Assembly (NCBI GenBank): GCA_937139415.1
Contig: CAKZPS010000024.1
Span: 1-45,489, forward strand
DNA: 45,489 nucleotides
Origin: an uncultured bacterium
GTDB lineage: Bacteria; Atribacterota; Atribacteria; Atribacterales; Caldatribacteriaceae
Direction of reading: 5' to 3'
Part shown: one piece after another, positions 24,334 through 33,708 of the stretch
Layout: every line of letters starts with the position of its first letter
Numbering within the stretch: the stretch's first letter is position 1
Program-made: the position numbers and the translations under genes
The notes under the pieces: generated by a model
The model's database searches: none
Seen by the model: only the letters and a program-made list of their open reading frames with translations
Told to the model about the DNA's origin: nothing

Positions 24334-25773
24334 ATGGATATACATGCCCAAACGAGGAAAAAACAATCTTGGCGCTGGCTTTACCCGGGAATGCGGGTAA
24401 AGCGATGGTTGTTTTTGGCCATTTTAGGGGTGCTGTGTATCTCCTTAGGAATGAGTCTCTTCCTCTCCAGTCCCTATTTTCGATTAATTTACCAGTCCTG
24501 GCGCCAGCTCGTTTTTGCAACCTTGAGAGGTTACTGGATGGCGGTTCTCTTTGGTATCCTTTGGCTTGCGGGAGGAGTTGCTCTGATCGTATACGGATTG
24601 CAGCAGATGAACCGCTCTATTTTCCGGGCAGTCACCTCGGTTTCGGAAACGGAAATCGTGGAAAAGGTTTTCCAGAAGAGGAGACTGGAACGTGGCCCTC
24701 ATATCGTGGCTATCGGAGGAGGCCATGGGCTCCATACCCTCCTCCATGGCATGAAGAACTACACCGCCAACATCACCGCCATCGTCACCGTTTTCGATGA
24801 CGGCGGAAGCTCGGGGCGACTCCGACGGGAAATGGGGGTCCTCCCTCCTGGGGACATTCGCAATTGTCTCATTGCCTTGGCCGACGTCGAACCGCTCATG
24901 CGCGACCTTTTTCAATACCGTTTCCCAGACAACGAGGAATTGAAAGGGCACAACGTGGGCAATCTCTTCATTACTGCTCTTACCCAAATCACCGGAGATT
25001 TCCAAAAAGCGATCTTAGAATCGAGCAAGGTCCTCGCGGTGCGAGGTCGAGTACTCCCCACCACCTTAGAAAACGTGCTCCTCAAGGCGGAATGCGAAGA
25101 CGGTTCCATCGTGAGTGGCGAATCGAACGTAGGGCAATGCAAAAAGCGGATCACCCGAATCTTTTTAGAACCGGCGAATGTCTCGAGCACTCCAGAAGTC
25201 ACCAAAGCACTGGAAGAAGCGGATCTCATTGTACTGGGACCGGGAAGTCTCTACACCAGTGTCCTCTGCAACTTAGCGGTAAAAGATGTGCGCGAGGCCA
25301 TCCTCCGTTCATCGGCACCGCTTGTCTTCGTGTGCAACATCACCACCCAGCCGGGGGAAACCGATGGATATACCTTCCTCGACCACGTAAAAGCCCTCTT
25401 CCATTTCCTCCCCCCGGAACGCATTAACTACATCTTGGTCAACGATGAAAGACCGCCTGCTTCCGCCCGAGAGGAAATGGCTCACGCCGATATTGAACCC
25501 ATCTTTATCGAGGAGGAGAGCTTCGCTTTCCCGGGGAAAATCCTTGAAGCACCGCTCCTCTCCCCCCAGTGCCCAACGCGCCACGACGCAGAAAAACTCG
25601 CCCAGGCGCTCGTAGAGATTCTCCTCGAAGAGAAGCCTTCTCTGAGCTTCTACTTTGCCCTCCAAGGGAAACAGGGCTTTAAGAGAGTGAAAATCGTCCG
25701 TCTGGTGAAGGGGTGGCGCAAGAAAAAAAACGGAGGCACCCCTCAACTGCTCAAAGAATCTGCTCGAAAGTGA
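24334..25773 (+). CDS. GlmR/YvcK-type gluconeogenesis factor with N-terminal membrane segments
   Basis: A 479-residue protein of the CofD/YvcK family, whose members control carbon flow between gluconeogenesis and cell-wall precursors; B. subtilis GlmR binds UDP-GlcNAc and stimulates GlmS. The catalytic-like fold starts at about residue 123 with HIVAIGGGHGLHTLLHGMKN. VTVFDDGGSSGRLRREMG, PGDIRNCLIALA and LKGHNVGNLFITALTQITGD are diagnostic. Two N-terminal membrane helices (about 25-47 and 65-90) precede it, an arrangement present in several phyla but absent from B. subtilis. ATG 24334 follows GAGGTG; a TTG at 24322 is an alternative. The 3' end overlaps nadB on the other strand by 31 bases. The presence of glmS in this window makes the functional link interesting. 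Confidence 0.88.
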   Translation: MDIHAQTRKKQSWRWLYPGMRVKRWLFLAILGVLCISLGMSLFLSSPYFRLIYQSWRQLVFATLRGYWMAVLFGILWLAGGVALIVYGLQQMNRSIFRAVTSVSETEIVEKVFQKRRLERGPHIVAIGGGHGLHTLLHGMKNYTANITAIVTVFDDGGSSGRLRREMGVLPPGDIRNCLIALADVEPLMRDLFQYRFPDNEELKGHNVGNLFITALTQITGDFQKAILESSKVLAVRGRVLPTTLENVLLKAECEDGSIVSGESNVGQCKKRITRIFLEPANVSSTPEVTKALEEADLIVLGPGSLYTSVLCNLAVKDVREAILRSSAPLVFVCNITTQPGETDGYTFLDHVKALFHFLPPERINYILVNDERPPASAREEMAHADIEPIFIEEESFAFPGKILEAPLLSPQCPTRHDAEKLAQALVEILLEEKPSLSFYFALQGKQGFKRVKIVRLVKGWRKKKNGGTPQLLKESARK

Positions 25774-27305
25774 GTACCGCAGGAGACCGGGTTACGGAGA
25801 GCGCTCTCGGTGACGAGTAACGCGCTTTCAATCATGTTCTCTAATTCTACCATCTCCGCCGAGACTCCGTATTTCTCCCGTAAAGCCACCGTCTCTTTCT
25901 TGAGCTGGAGGAAGATCTCGCGAGCATGGGCGAGTCCTTCATGACGGCGAATGAGACCACTGTACTTCCACATATTCATGCGCACCATCTCTTTCAAGCC
26001 CTCAAGAACACTGGGAGGAGGAGGGTTGCCCACTTTTTCTTCCCACGGTAAGACCAAAGGATAGGAAAAATCATCCCTCTCTCTCCAAAGAGTTTTCGCC
26101 ACCCGATAACCGAAAGTTAACCCTTCCAAGAGACTGGTCGAAGCCAAACGATTCGCTCCGTGTAATCCGGTACAGGCAACCTCCCCCACCGCATAGAGCC
26201 GGCGGATATTGGTCCACCCCCAGGTATCGGTGAGAATACCCCCACACAAAAAGTGCGCTCCAGGAACTACGGGAATCGGCTCTTTGGTGATGTCCAAATT
26301 ATAGCGCAGGAGCTCTTCATAAATCCCGGGGAAAACGGTGACGATTCTCTCCGGAGCAACACGACGGTAGAGGTCTAAGTAGACGCAGCGAGATTGGGTG
26401 TTCTCGAGGTGCTCGAAAATTGCCCGCGCCACCACATCTCGTGGTGCCAAGCTCCCTAAGGGATGATATCGATACATGAACGGTTTCCCCTGGCTATCCA
26501 CCAGCTCTCCGCCTTCCCCCCGAACCGCTTCCGAGACGAGAAAGGAATTGGACGGATGGGAGGAATAAAAGAGAGTAGGGTGAAATTGGACATATTCCAT
26601 GTTCACAAGATGAGCCATGGCCCGCGAAGCCATGGCAATTCCGTCTCCGGTGTTCCAGGGACCACCGCTCGCATATTCATAGATTTGGTTGAGCCCTCCG
26701 GTAGCCACAATCGTAGCGCGGGCAATCATGGGAATAACTTCTCGTTTCTTCTTATCCAAAACGTATGCTCCCAAACACTCCCGAGGCGCGTAACGAAAAC
26801 GGAATTCCTGAGCATGAAAAGAAGAGATGATCAAATCCAAGGCAAAGAATCCCGTTTTCACCTCGATGAGAGGATGATGAGCAATTCTCTGATTCAGGGC
26901 TTGTTGGATAACTCGACCGGTGTAATCTTTCACGTGCAGAATACGACGACGGGAATGGGCTCCTTCTCGAAAAAGGTCCCAACTTCCGTCCGGACGTCGA
27001 TCGAAGGGGATCCCTAAGAAATCGATGAAGAGGCGCTTCACCAACAAAGGTCCCACATAGGCCAAGAGGCGCGCGCTTCTCACCGAAGAAGAACCCGAGG
27101 AAGCACACATGATATCTTCAAAGAGGGCCTGCGGGATGTCATCAGCTCCCCGGAATACGATTCCCCCTTGAGCATAGGCGGTATTAGTCTCTAAAAGAGT
27201 GTCTCCTTTGGTAACCAGAGTAACCCGCTGCCCTCTCTCGGCGAGATGCAAAGCAGCCACGCTACCGGCGATCCCGTTTCCAATGACAAGGACGTCACAA
27301 TACAT
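25743..27305 (-). CDS. nadB: L-aspartate oxidase
   Basis: FAD enzyme (520 residues) oxidising L-aspartate to iminoaspartate for de novo NAD synthesis; in anaerobes fumarate is the likely electron acceptor. The FAD motif VLVIGNGIAGSVAALHLAE (about residues 5-23) is followed by TNTAYAQGGI. The active-site region is EYVQFHPTLFY, and GGILTDTWGWTNIRRLYAVGE with ANRLASTSLLEGLTFG (about 350-400) is diagnostic. The C-terminal helical domain has NMWKYSGLIR. The start is ATG 27305, overlapping the nadC end by 11 bases. nadA is not in the window. Confidence 0.95.
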   Translation of the reverse strand: MYCDVLVIGNGIAGSVAALHLAERGQRVTLVTKGDTLLETNTAYAQGGIVFRGADDIPQALFEDIMCASSGSSSVRSARLLAYVGPLLVKRLFIDFLGIPFDRRPDGSWDLFREGAHSRRRILHVKDYTGRVIQQALNQRIAHHPLIEVKTGFFALDLIISSFHAQEFRFRYAPRECLGAYVLDKKKREVIPMIARATIVATGGLNQIYEYASGGPWNTGDGIAMASRAMAHLVNMEYVQFHPTLFYSSHPSNSFLVSEAVRGEGGELVDSQGKPFMYRYHPLGSLAPRDVVARAIFEHLENTQSRCVYLDLYRRVAPERIVTVFPGIYEELLRYNLDITKEPIPVVPGAHFLCGGILTDTWGWTNIRRLYAVGEVACTGLHGANRLASTSLLEGLTFGYRVAKTLWRERDDFSYPLVLPWEEKVGNPPPPSVLEGLKEMVRMNMWKYSGLIRRHEGLAHAREIFLQLKKETVALREKYGVSAEMVELENMIESALLVTESALRNPVSCGTHFRADSLSS

Positions 27306-28161
27306 GCATATCCTCTATTTCTAAGCTCATGTCAATCCAAGGAGCGTGATGGGTGATGTAACCGGTAGAAATGATATCGACCCCTTGCTCGGCCAGTATG
27401 CGGACGTTGTGGGGTTCGACGTTCCCGGAAACCTCGATAATCGCCTTCCCTTTGGCCATTTTCACCGCCTGACGAAGATCTTCGAGAGGCATGTGATCCA
27501 AAAGAATCCCGTCCACCTTCTCTTCCAAAGCTTCTTTCACCTGGAGGAGAGTCGCACACTCGACGATGATTTTGGCCGTAAAGGGAACGCGTTGGCGAAT
27601 GGCTTGTACACAGGCTTTGATTGACCCCACCAAAGCCAGGTGATTATCTTTGAGGAGCACACAATCATAGAGACCCAGACGATGATTGATCCCTCCACCA
27701 CAGCGGACCGCATACTTTTCAAAGAACCGCAGTCCGGGAGTGGTTTTACGGGTATCGGCAATCTTCACTCCTAAATCTCCGACCAAATTCACCATTTCCC
27801 GGGTCTTCGTGGCCACCCCACAGAGACGCTGCAAGAGATTGAGAGCGGTGCGTTCCCCGGTGAGAATCGCTTTGGCTCTCCCTTGAAGACGTAAGAGCAC
27901 CTCTCCAGAGTGGAAGAGATGCCCGTCCGAAACCCCGATTTTCCCTTCCACTTGGGAATCAAGAAGGGTAAAGAGGCGTAACGCGAACCCCCCCCCGGCC
28001 ATGACTCCCTCTTTTTTTGCCACCACTTGTGCCTTAATTTTCTTTTCTCCCCATTCCCCTAATCCATAGGTAGTCAAATCGCCAAAGCCGACATCTTCGA
28101 GGAGAAAGTTTTCTAAGTATCGGTCAACATGGGGCGAGAGTCCCATGTCCACTTGAATCAC
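27295..28161 (-). CDS. nadC: Quinolinate phosphoribosyltransferase (decarboxylating)
   Basis: A 288-residue type II phosphoribosyltransferase converting quinolinate and PRPP to nicotinate mononucleotide. LLEDVGFGDLTTYGLG is the typical start. TGERTALNLLQRLCGVATKT and ADTRKTTPGLRFFEKYAVRCGGGINHRLGL hold the quinolinate-binding Arg/His/Lys residues (about 135-165). VLLKDNHLA is conserved, and EVSGNVEPHNVRILAEQGVD with ISTGYITH forms the distal barrel. The GTG start overlaps the upstream gene's stop (GTGA), so it is coupled to the LpxB-like gene and to nadB downstream. Confidence 0.96.
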   Translation of the reverse strand: MIQVDMGLSPHVDRYLENFLLEDVGFGDLTTYGLGEWGEKKIKAQVVAKKEGVMAGGGFALRLFTLLDSQVEGKIGVSDGHLFHSGEVLLRLQGRAKAILTGERTALNLLQRLCGVATKTREMVNLVGDLGVKIADTRKTTPGLRFFEKYAVRCGGGINHRLGLYDCVLLKDNHLALVGSIKACVQAIRQRVPFTAKIIVECATLLQVKEALEEKVDGILLDHMPLEDLRQAVKMAKGKAIIEVSGNVEPHNVRILAEQGVDIISTGYITHHAPWIDMSLEIEDMHVL

Positions 28162-29192
28162 ACTCCTTTCAGAGAAAACCTTTGGTCTTCCACTACTCCC
28201 CAGAGGAGAAAGACCACCATTCGCTGTATACCGCCTTTCTCTCCAAAGCGGTGCGAGAGACCCAGGTTGTACTCAAAGAGATAGGTGGGGTTGGCAAGCA
28301 ATAAGGCCACCTCCCGCGGGGAGGAAGAAATAAGGGGAATAACTTTCTTCCCTAACCCTGCCGCTTGGACAATTCTCACAAAATCAAAGCTCACGATGAA
28401 ATCCCCTTGCTTGAGGGCCTCGGCATAGAAAGGAGTAACATTCATATAAACCCGATTCTTACATAAATACCCTTCCACGATTTCCCCTTCCAAGCTCCGC
28501 CGCCAGCGCCACCCGTTCTTCTCTGCCTCCTCCTGCACGGTCTGAACGGCAATACCCTTGGGAATAACCAGAAGAAAATACCCAGCGTACCTCGCGTTGA
28601 TTTCTTCTGCTACCGCCAAAAGAAAACTCAAGTCTTCTCCCAGGGAGAGAAAGCGAGGGAAGAAGGAGAAAATCGATTTCCCCCCACAGGAGAAAGTGAA
28701 GTCGCCCGGAGTGAGTACGTCAACCAACACGTTTCCCGCAAAATATACCGGAAGGTTACGCCGGCGTAGTTTTTTCACCACTTCAGAATCGTTGGAAAAA
28801 ACCACTTGTGCGCAGTACCGCAAAAGGAGGAGAGGAAAGAGAGAAAGAGGAGTCTGCCATGCCCGGACCAGGTGGACGAAAATAGTCTTTTTCCCGGTGA
28901 GGAGGAAAAGGGGCAATAACCATAGAGGAGAATGGCTCACGAGGATACACTCTTCTCTCCATCTCCTCCGCCGCCACAAGGTTTTGAAGAGCGAGAGCCA
29001 AAAAGAGAGAAAGGAGAAGTGGGTCTCCCTCCATCGTATTTCGGGAAGCCCCTGTTTTCTCAATTCACCCGGCATATCCAAACTCAAAAGCGAAACCGTG
29101 CTCCGCGGCGAAAGACGCTTGAGCTCTCGATACAAAGCCAGGGTCACTTTCTTTTCCATCTCGCCACTTGCTATAATGAGATAACGAGACAA
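28158..29192 (-). CDS. Glycosyltransferase-like protein, resembling lipid-A-disaccharide synthase
   Basis: A 344-residue protein with a GT-B-like layout. The N-terminal half has MSRYLIIASGEMEKKVTLAL and ILVSHSPLWLLPLFLLTGKK, with a hydrophobic patch. The middle reads VVFSNDSEVVKKLRRRNLPV and YFAGNVLVDVL, echoing the YVGHPLVD-type motif of LpxB relatives. The C-terminal part, FDFVRIVQAAGLGKKVIPLI, resembles the acceptor-side glycine loop. No other lipid A genes are visible, so I do not give a gene name. Start TTG 29192 has a weak GGTGGTGA upstream. It heads the nadC-nadB transcript with a 4-base overlap; the reason for this pairing is unknown. Confidence 0.5.
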   Translation of the reverse strand: MSRYLIIASGEMEKKVTLALYRELKRLSPRSTVSLLSLDMPGELRKQGLPEIRWRETHFSFLSFWLSLFKTLWRRRRWREECILVSHSPLWLLPLFLLTGKKTIFVHLVRAWQTPLSLFPLLLLRYCAQVVFSNDSEVVKKLRRRNLPVYFAGNVLVDVLTPGDFTFSCGGKSIFSFFPRFLSLGEDLSFLLAVAEEINARYAGYFLLVIPKGIAVQTVQEEAEKNGWRWRRSLEGEIVEGYLCKNRVYMNVTPFYAEALKQGDFIVSFDFVRIVQAAGLGKKVIPLISSSPREVALLLANPTYLFEYNLGLSHRFGEKGGIQRMVVFLLWGVVEDQRFSLKGV

Positions 29193-29247
29193 GATTCACC
29201 ACCATGTACGGGGATAGGCATTGGGTCACTCAGAAACTTGCCAGTAT

Positions 29248-29253
29248 TATAAT
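29248..29253 (+). promoter_or_regulatory. Putative -10 box of the nitrilase-ssb operon
   Basis: TATAAT 27 bases before ATG 29280, with AAAGGAGG between them. There is no good -35. A second TGCTATAAT (extended -10) occurs at about 29168-29176, inside the 5' end of the opposite gene, and could also drive this operon. Confidence 0.4.
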
Positions 29254-29279
29254 ACAAGAAGTGTCAAAGGAGGTTGAGG

Positions 29280-30164
29280 ATGGAAAATTTGCTTCGGGTG
29301 GGAATGGTCCAACTCCGGGTAGAGAGAGAAAAACAAACCAATTTAGAAAAAACGGTCCACTTCGTGGCCAATGCCGCACATGGAGGAGCGGAGATGGTGG
29401 TGCTCCCGGAAATGTTCGTCTGTCCTTATGAGAGCGATGTTTTTCCTTGGTACGCCGAAAGCTTCACCTCCGGACCCACTCTCCGGCTCTTGGCTCACCT
29501 GGCTCGAGAACACCACCTCTACCTGGTGGGAGGGTCTCTCCCGGAGAAAACCCCTCACGCGCTCTACAATTCTTGTCCGGTTTTTGACCCCCAAGGAGAA
29601 CTTGTAGCCGTTCACCGCAAAATACATCTTTTCGACGTCTGTCTCCCCACTATGCGTTTTGAGGAGTCTCTCGTCTTCTCCCCCGGTTCTTCCTTCACTC
29701 TCTTCGATACTCCTTGGGGGAGAGTAGGAGCGATGATTTGTTACGATGTGCGTTTCCCTGAGCTCGCCCGTCTCTACGCTTTACACGGAGCGACCATCAT
29801 CGTCGCTCCGGCTGCCTTCAATCATGTCACCGGTCCATTGCACTGGGAGCTCACCTTCCGGGCCCGAGCATTGGACAACCAAGTGTTTATGGTTGGAGTA
29901 TCTCCCGCCCCCCATCCCCATAGTCAATACCGCGCCTACGGGCACAGTATGGTCACCAATCCTTGGGGTCAAATCGTGCAGGAAATGGGGGAAGAAGAAG
30001 GGGTGACGGTAGTCGAGCTCCACCTTGAGGAGATAAGGAGAGTGAGAGAAAATCTCCCTCTTCTCAAACACCGTCGGAATGACCTCTATGCGATTTTTCG
30101 CCGGCAAGACTTTCCCCTTTACCCGTCATGTGATACACTCATAGACGAACTTGAAAAAGAATGA
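29280..30164 (+). CDS. Carbon-nitrogen hydrolase (nitrilase superfamily, omega-amidase-like)
   Basis: Cytosolic hydrolase of 294 residues with the complete nitrilase triad: Glu44 in VVLPEMFVCPY, Lys114 in AVHRKIHLFDV and Cys154 in GAMICYDVRFPELARLYA. IHLFDVCLPTMRFEES and AFNHVTGPLHWELTFRARAL resemble omega-amidase/Nit2-type enzymes, which hydrolyse amides such as 2-oxoglutaramate. Substrate remains an inference. ATG 29280 with AAAGGAGG upstream; TTG 29274 is an alternative. It begins a plus-strand operon followed after 9 bases by ssb. Confidence 0.92.
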   Translation: MENLLRVGMVQLRVEREKQTNLEKTVHFVANAAHGGAEMVVLPEMFVCPYESDVFPWYAESFTSGPTLRLLAHLAREHHLYLVGGSLPEKTPHALYNSCPVFDPQGELVAVHRKIHLFDVCLPTMRFEESLVFSPGSSFTLFDTPWGRVGAMICYDVRFPELARLYALHGATIIVAPAAFNHVTGPLHWELTFRARALDNQVFMVGVSPAPHPHSQYRAYGHSMVTNPWGQIVQEMGEEEGVTVVELHLEEIRRVRENLPLLKHRRNDLYAIFRRQDFPLYPSCDTLIDELEKE

Positions 30165-30173
30165 GGGATAGTG

Positions 30174-30713
30174 ATGCGTCGAGACATTAATTACTTCTTT
30201 GGTATCGGGAATCTCACCCGGGATCCGGACCTGCGATACACCCCTCAAGGGACACCGGTCTGCCGTTTCAACATCGCCATGGGGCGCCGCTACCAAGGAA
30301 AAAACGGCGTCGTGGAAGAGGTGACCTACATCAATGTGACCGCATGGTCAAAATTGGGAGAAATTTGCAGTCGTTACCTGCGAAAAGGGAGTCGGGTAGC
30401 AGTTATTGGTGCGCTCCGCTCGAGCTCTTGGGAAGACAAAAACGGTGAACGACGCATCTCCTATGAAATTCGAGCCGAAAATATCCAATTCTTGAGTTCC
30501 CCACAGAGCCCCAAGGGAAACACCCAAGAAATGAACGAGTTTACCATACCCTCCGATTTCGAGGATGCCGAACTCTCTATCTCAAGAGACCTCGAATCGA
30601 TTCACCCTGAGAAAAACGAACCTTTCACCCATGAAGGAGGAGAACCATTAGGAGATTTGGAGGCTATCCCCTTTGAGGAAAACGAAGACAGTACTCACCA
30701 ATCCCCATTTTAA
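30174..30713 (+). CDS. ssb: Single-stranded DNA-binding protein with atypical tail
   Basis: SSB of 179 residues. The OB fold occupies about residues 1-110: NYFFGIGNLTRDPDLRYTPQ, VCRFNIAMGRRY, TYINVTAWSKLGEICSRYLR, GSRVAVIGALRSSSWEDKNG and YEIRAENIQFLSS. The acidic tail ends HQSPF rather than the usual DDDIPF, though Pro-Phe is kept. The tail contains an imperfect repeat: RDLESIHPEKNEPFTHE and GDLEAIPFEENEDSTHQ. GTG 30171 and ATG 30174 are both possible starts. The gene's end overlaps the amidase start by 41 bases. Confidence 0.94.
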   Translation: MRRDINYFFGIGNLTRDPDLRYTPQGTPVCRFNIAMGRRYQGKNGVVEEVTYINVTAWSKLGEICSRYLRKGSRVAVIGALRSSSWEDKNGERRISYEIRAENIQFLSSPQSPKGNTQEMNEFTIPSDFEDAELSISRDLESIHPEKNEPFTHEGGEPLGDLEAIPFEENEDSTHQSPF

Positions 30714-32295
30714 AGTTCTGTGCTTTTTTGTTTTTGTTTCCATCACCATATTGCTCTTTTCCATAGCTGGGGCGGAAGTACGCGTAGAATTCGACCATCA
30801 GTCTTTCGCTTCCCACGCAGAGACCAAAACCGTAAACGGCAAATTCTACGTGAATGCGGAAGAACTCTTCCAAGAATTAGGAGGCACTGCTTACTACACT
30901 CCTATTCTGAAAAAGATCAATCTCTACCTCCGAGGCAAAATTTGGATTCTCTCTTTGGATAAAAAAACCATGGTATCCGGAGAAACAGAACTACCGCTCC
31001 CGGAAAAAGAAGTACTCCTCGAAAGAAATGTTGCTTATCTCTCTTTTGCCTTGCTTGAGAGACTCTTCGGTATCACCGTGGCCGGAACTACTCCTTCCCC
31101 CGTTGCTTCTCCTTCCCCAACAGCATCGCTTCTCCCCCCAGGAACCAAAGCACCCTCCTCCACCACACTTTTGGGCATACGCTTTGCCTCCTACCCAGAG
31201 GAGGTGCGTACCCGGATTACCTTCGACTTCCGGGGGAATCTCCCTCCCTATTCGCAGAACATAGATCGTGCCACAAAGAAACTGGAGATCGTTTTTACCA
31301 ATTGCACCCCGGAAAATATCCCTGCGGTCCTTTTCGTCAACGACGGAAGAATCAATCGCATCGAAACCAAGGCCGAAACCAATCGGGTAGTGGTTTCGGT
31401 ATTCCTCAAAGAGGTACCGAAGGTGAATAGCGGCAAACTCCCCGAAGGAGAAAGACCCCGTATATACTTCGACGTGGTTTCACTGATCGAAGCAGCAACA
31501 AAACCAATCACTCCCTCACCAGTACCGCAAGAGACACCGAAAGAAACCATTGCTCCTGAAAAGAGCACCGCTCCTACTCCGACGGTGTTGAAGATGGACC
31601 GTCTCAATCCTCAAATCGTGGTTATTGACCCCGGACACGGCGGTCGAGACCCCGGATGCGTGCATAACGGCTATGCGGAAAAAGATATCGTTCTTAAAGT
31701 AGCCCTCCTCCTCAGGGACCTCTTGGAAAAGGAGGGATTCCAGGTCTTCTTAACCCGTTCCGATGATAGCTATCCTTCGCTCACCGATCGGTATAACTTG
31801 GTCAACGAGAAGCTTCCCCTCGTCTTGGTGAGCATTCATTGTAACGCCTCGCCCAACCCGGCGGCAACCGGAGTGGAAATTTTTGTGGGAAGCTCGAGAC
31901 CAAAAGGGGAAGGAGCTCAAGAGGTGGCCGATCGAGAGAACGAGCTCTTCTTGGCCGAAACAACGACAGAACAACAAGGGAAACTCGCCAATCTCCTCTC
32001 CTCTGCCTACTACCTCACCAGTCGAGAGGCGAGTTCTGACTTGGGGGTGACCATGTTACGGAAAATCACCGCCCTCACTGGGCAGAATAACCGAGGCCTC
32101 AAAGAGGCGCCCTTAGTGATCCTTCGTAACATCTACTCCCCGGCTTGTCTTGTGGAAATCGGCTTTTTGAGTAATGCCAAAGAGGCGAAAAATCTTGCCT
32201 CGGCAAAGTTCCAAGCTAAAATTGCCCAGGGAATGGCAGAAGCCATCAAAGCGTTTTCACAGAGTGAAAAAGCGCGTCAACTTTTGAAAGAGTGA
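30673..32295 (+). CDS. N-acetylmuramoyl-L-alanine amidase (Amidase_3 with AMIN domain)
   Basis: Exported 540-residue cell-wall hydrolase that cuts the amide between muramic acid and the stem peptide. The signal sequence is at about 12-33 (FKVLCFFVFVSITILLFSIA). A copper-amine-oxidase-N-like domain (about 45-130: VNAEELFQELGGTAYYTPIL) is followed by an AMIN domain (about 165-275: RITFDFRGNLPPYSQNID) and two Pro/Thr linkers. The catalytic Amidase_3 domain (about 315-530) holds the zinc ligands in VVIDPGHGGRDPG, SIHCNASPNPAATGVEIFV and the Glu of CLVEIGFLSN. The start is TTG 30673 (TTGGAGG 9 bases upstream), within the last 41 bases of ssb. It lies directly before a GerMN gene. Confidence 0.93.
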   Translation: MRKTKTVLTNPHFKVLCFFVFVSITILLFSIAGAEVRVEFDHQSFASHAETKTVNGKFYVNAEELFQELGGTAYYTPILKKINLYLRGKIWILSLDKKTMVSGETELPLPEKEVLLERNVAYLSFALLERLFGITVAGTTPSPVASPSPTASLLPPGTKAPSSTTLLGIRFASYPEEVRTRITFDFRGNLPPYSQNIDRATKKLEIVFTNCTPENIPAVLFVNDGRINRIETKAETNRVVVSVFLKEVPKVNSGKLPEGERPRIYFDVVSLIEAATKPITPSPVPQETPKETIAPEKSTAPTPTVLKMDRLNPQIVVIDPGHGGRDPGCVHNGYAEKDIVLKVALLLRDLLEKEGFQVFLTRSDDSYPSLTDRYNLVNEKLPLVLVSIHCNASPNPAATGVEIFVGSSRPKGEGAQEVADRENELFLAETTTEQQGKLANLLSSAYYLTSREASSDLGVTMLRKITALTGQNNRGLKEAPLVILRNIYSPACLVEIGFLSNAKEAKNLASAKFQAKIAQGMAEAIKAFSQSEKARQLLKE

Positions 32296-32300
32296 CCTAT

Positions 32301-32930
32301 ATGGAGAAAAGAGTACGGAGATACAAAAAGAAAAAACGGAATATTTGGCCGCCTCTCTCTTATGTTATCTTGGGAATAGCACTCTTCTTTGGTCTCGTCT
32401 ATGGAGGGGAGATGATCGTCCGCCTCATCACCCGACCACCTGCTACCCTCGTTCCTTCTCCCTCTGCCACTCCCCCCTTGGGTGAGGTACCCAAAGGAAC
32501 ACCCCCCTCAGAAACCATGGAAGTAACCCTCTACTTCGTTGACCCGGATTTTACCACCTTGGTAGGAGAAAAGAGAACTATTCCCAAAACGGGAAATTGG
32601 TTAGAAAGTGTGCTGCAAGAGCTCTTGCGCGGACCAAAGAACTCTGCGCTCTTCAATCCTATTCCTTCTGCAACTCGTTTGAATGCCGTTTTCCAAGAGA
32701 AGGATACGGTGTACGTAGACTTGAGCGAAGAGATGATGAAAAATCAATCCGGAGGAACTTCCCAAGAACTCCTCAGTGTCTACGCCATCGTAGATACTCT
32801 GACCGCCTTCCCTGAGGTGAAACGTGTTCAGATCCTCATTAACGGGAAAGAAGAGACTACCCTCTGCGGACACGTGGACGTTTCAAAACCTTTAGAAAGG
32901 GATGAAAAACTCATTGCCCAAATTCGATAG
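32301..32930 (+). CDS. GerMN-domain membrane protein
   Basis: A 209-residue protein. The N-terminus is very basic ([13 protein letters not shown]), then one membrane helix (about 17-40: [20 protein letters not shown]) and a Pro/Ser linker. The C-terminal GerMN domain (about 75-205) contains [40 protein letters not shown] and [13 protein letters not shown]. GerMN domains occur in spore-germination protein GerM and in lipoproteins of non-sporulating bacteria, thought to bind cell-wall components. Adjacency to the amidase supports a wall role. The start at 32301 is likely, with GAAAGAG upstream; GTG 32292 overlaps the amidase stop. It overlaps rph by 29 bases. Confidence 0.87.
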   Translation: MEKRVRRYKKKKRNIWPPLSYVILGIALFFGLVYGGEMIVRLITRPPATLVPSPSATPPLGEVPKGTPPSETMEVTLYFVDPDFTTLVGEKRTIPKTGNWLESVLQELLRGPKNSALFNPIPSATRLNAVFQEKDTVYVDLSEEMMKNQSGGTSQELLSVYAIVDTLTAFPEVKRVQILINGKEETTLCGHVDVSKPLERDEKLIAQIR

Positions 32931-33708
32931 CTTTCAAGAACTGGGAAATTATCTCAAGAAAGGGATGGAAACGAGATCTGTGCGTAGCGATGGGAGAAAG
33001 GCCGATGAGTTGCGACCGATTACCATCCAGCGGAATTATCTCAAATATGCCGAAGGATCGGTGTTCATCGAAGCCGGCAATAACCGTATCGTGTGTTCGG
33101 CTTCGATCGAGGACAAAGTACCGCCCTTTCTGCGGAACAGTGGTCAGGGGTGGATCACCGCCGAATATGCCATGCTCCCCCGGGCGACGACCACAAGAAA
33201 TGTCCGTGATGTAGTCAAGGGACAAGTAGGAGGAAGAACCCATGAAATCCAACGCCTGATCGGGCGTTCCCTGCGGGCGGTCACCAATCTCGAGCGCCTG
33301 GGAGAGAAGAGTATTCTCATCGACTGCGATGTCATCCAAGCCGATGGAGGAACCCGAACCTTGGCCATTACCGGTTCTTTCATCGCCTTAGTTGATGCTC
33401 TGTGGAACTGTATCGACCGGGGCATTTTGATCCGGGGAGGATTGGTGAGAGATTTCTTAGGCGCGGTCAGCGTGGGGGTAGTGGGAGAACAGGTGTTCCT
33501 CGATCTCACCTTTGAAGAGGATTCCAACGCTCAAGTGGACATGAACATGGTCATGACCGGAAGCGGAAAATTCGTCGAGATTCAAGGGACGGCGGAGAAA
33601 GAACCTTTCGGAAGGGAAACCCTCCACGAACTCTTGGAAGTGGCCCAAAAGGGGATCCAAGAAATCATTCACCTCGAAAGGAAACTCCTCGACCGAGGTC
33701 TTCCGTGA
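32902..33708 (+). CDS. rph: Ribonuclease PH
   Basis: Phosphorolytic 3'-5' exoribonuclease that trims tRNA 3' ends. [20 protein letters not shown] is the diagnostic N-terminus. It is followed by VEFEGN-like [77 protein letters not shown] and [13 protein letters not shown]. The frame opens at 32902 (268 residues); the ATG at 32965 (247 residues) fits the family's usual length better. Both ATGs follow AAAGGG closely, so the start is undecided. It is linked to rdgB by a GTGA overlap; this rph-rdgB order is common. Confidence 0.95.
   Translation: MKNSLPKFDSFQELGNYLKKGMETRSVRSDGRKADELRPITIQRNYLKYAEGSVFIEAGNNRIVCSASIEDKVPPFLRNSGQGWITAEYAMLPRATTTRNVRDVVKGQVGGRTHEIQRLIGRSLRAVTNLERLGEKSILIDCDVIQADGGTRTLAITGSFIALVDALWNCIDRGILIRGGLVRDFLGAVSVGVVGEQVFLDLTFEEDSNAQVDMNMVMTGSGKFVEIQGTAEKEPFGRETLHELLEVAQKGIQEIIHLERKLLDRGLP

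Noticed and set aside
28158-29192. Calling this gene lpxB
   Set aside because: Only weak motif similarity, unusual partners (nadC, nadB), and no other lipid A gene in the window.
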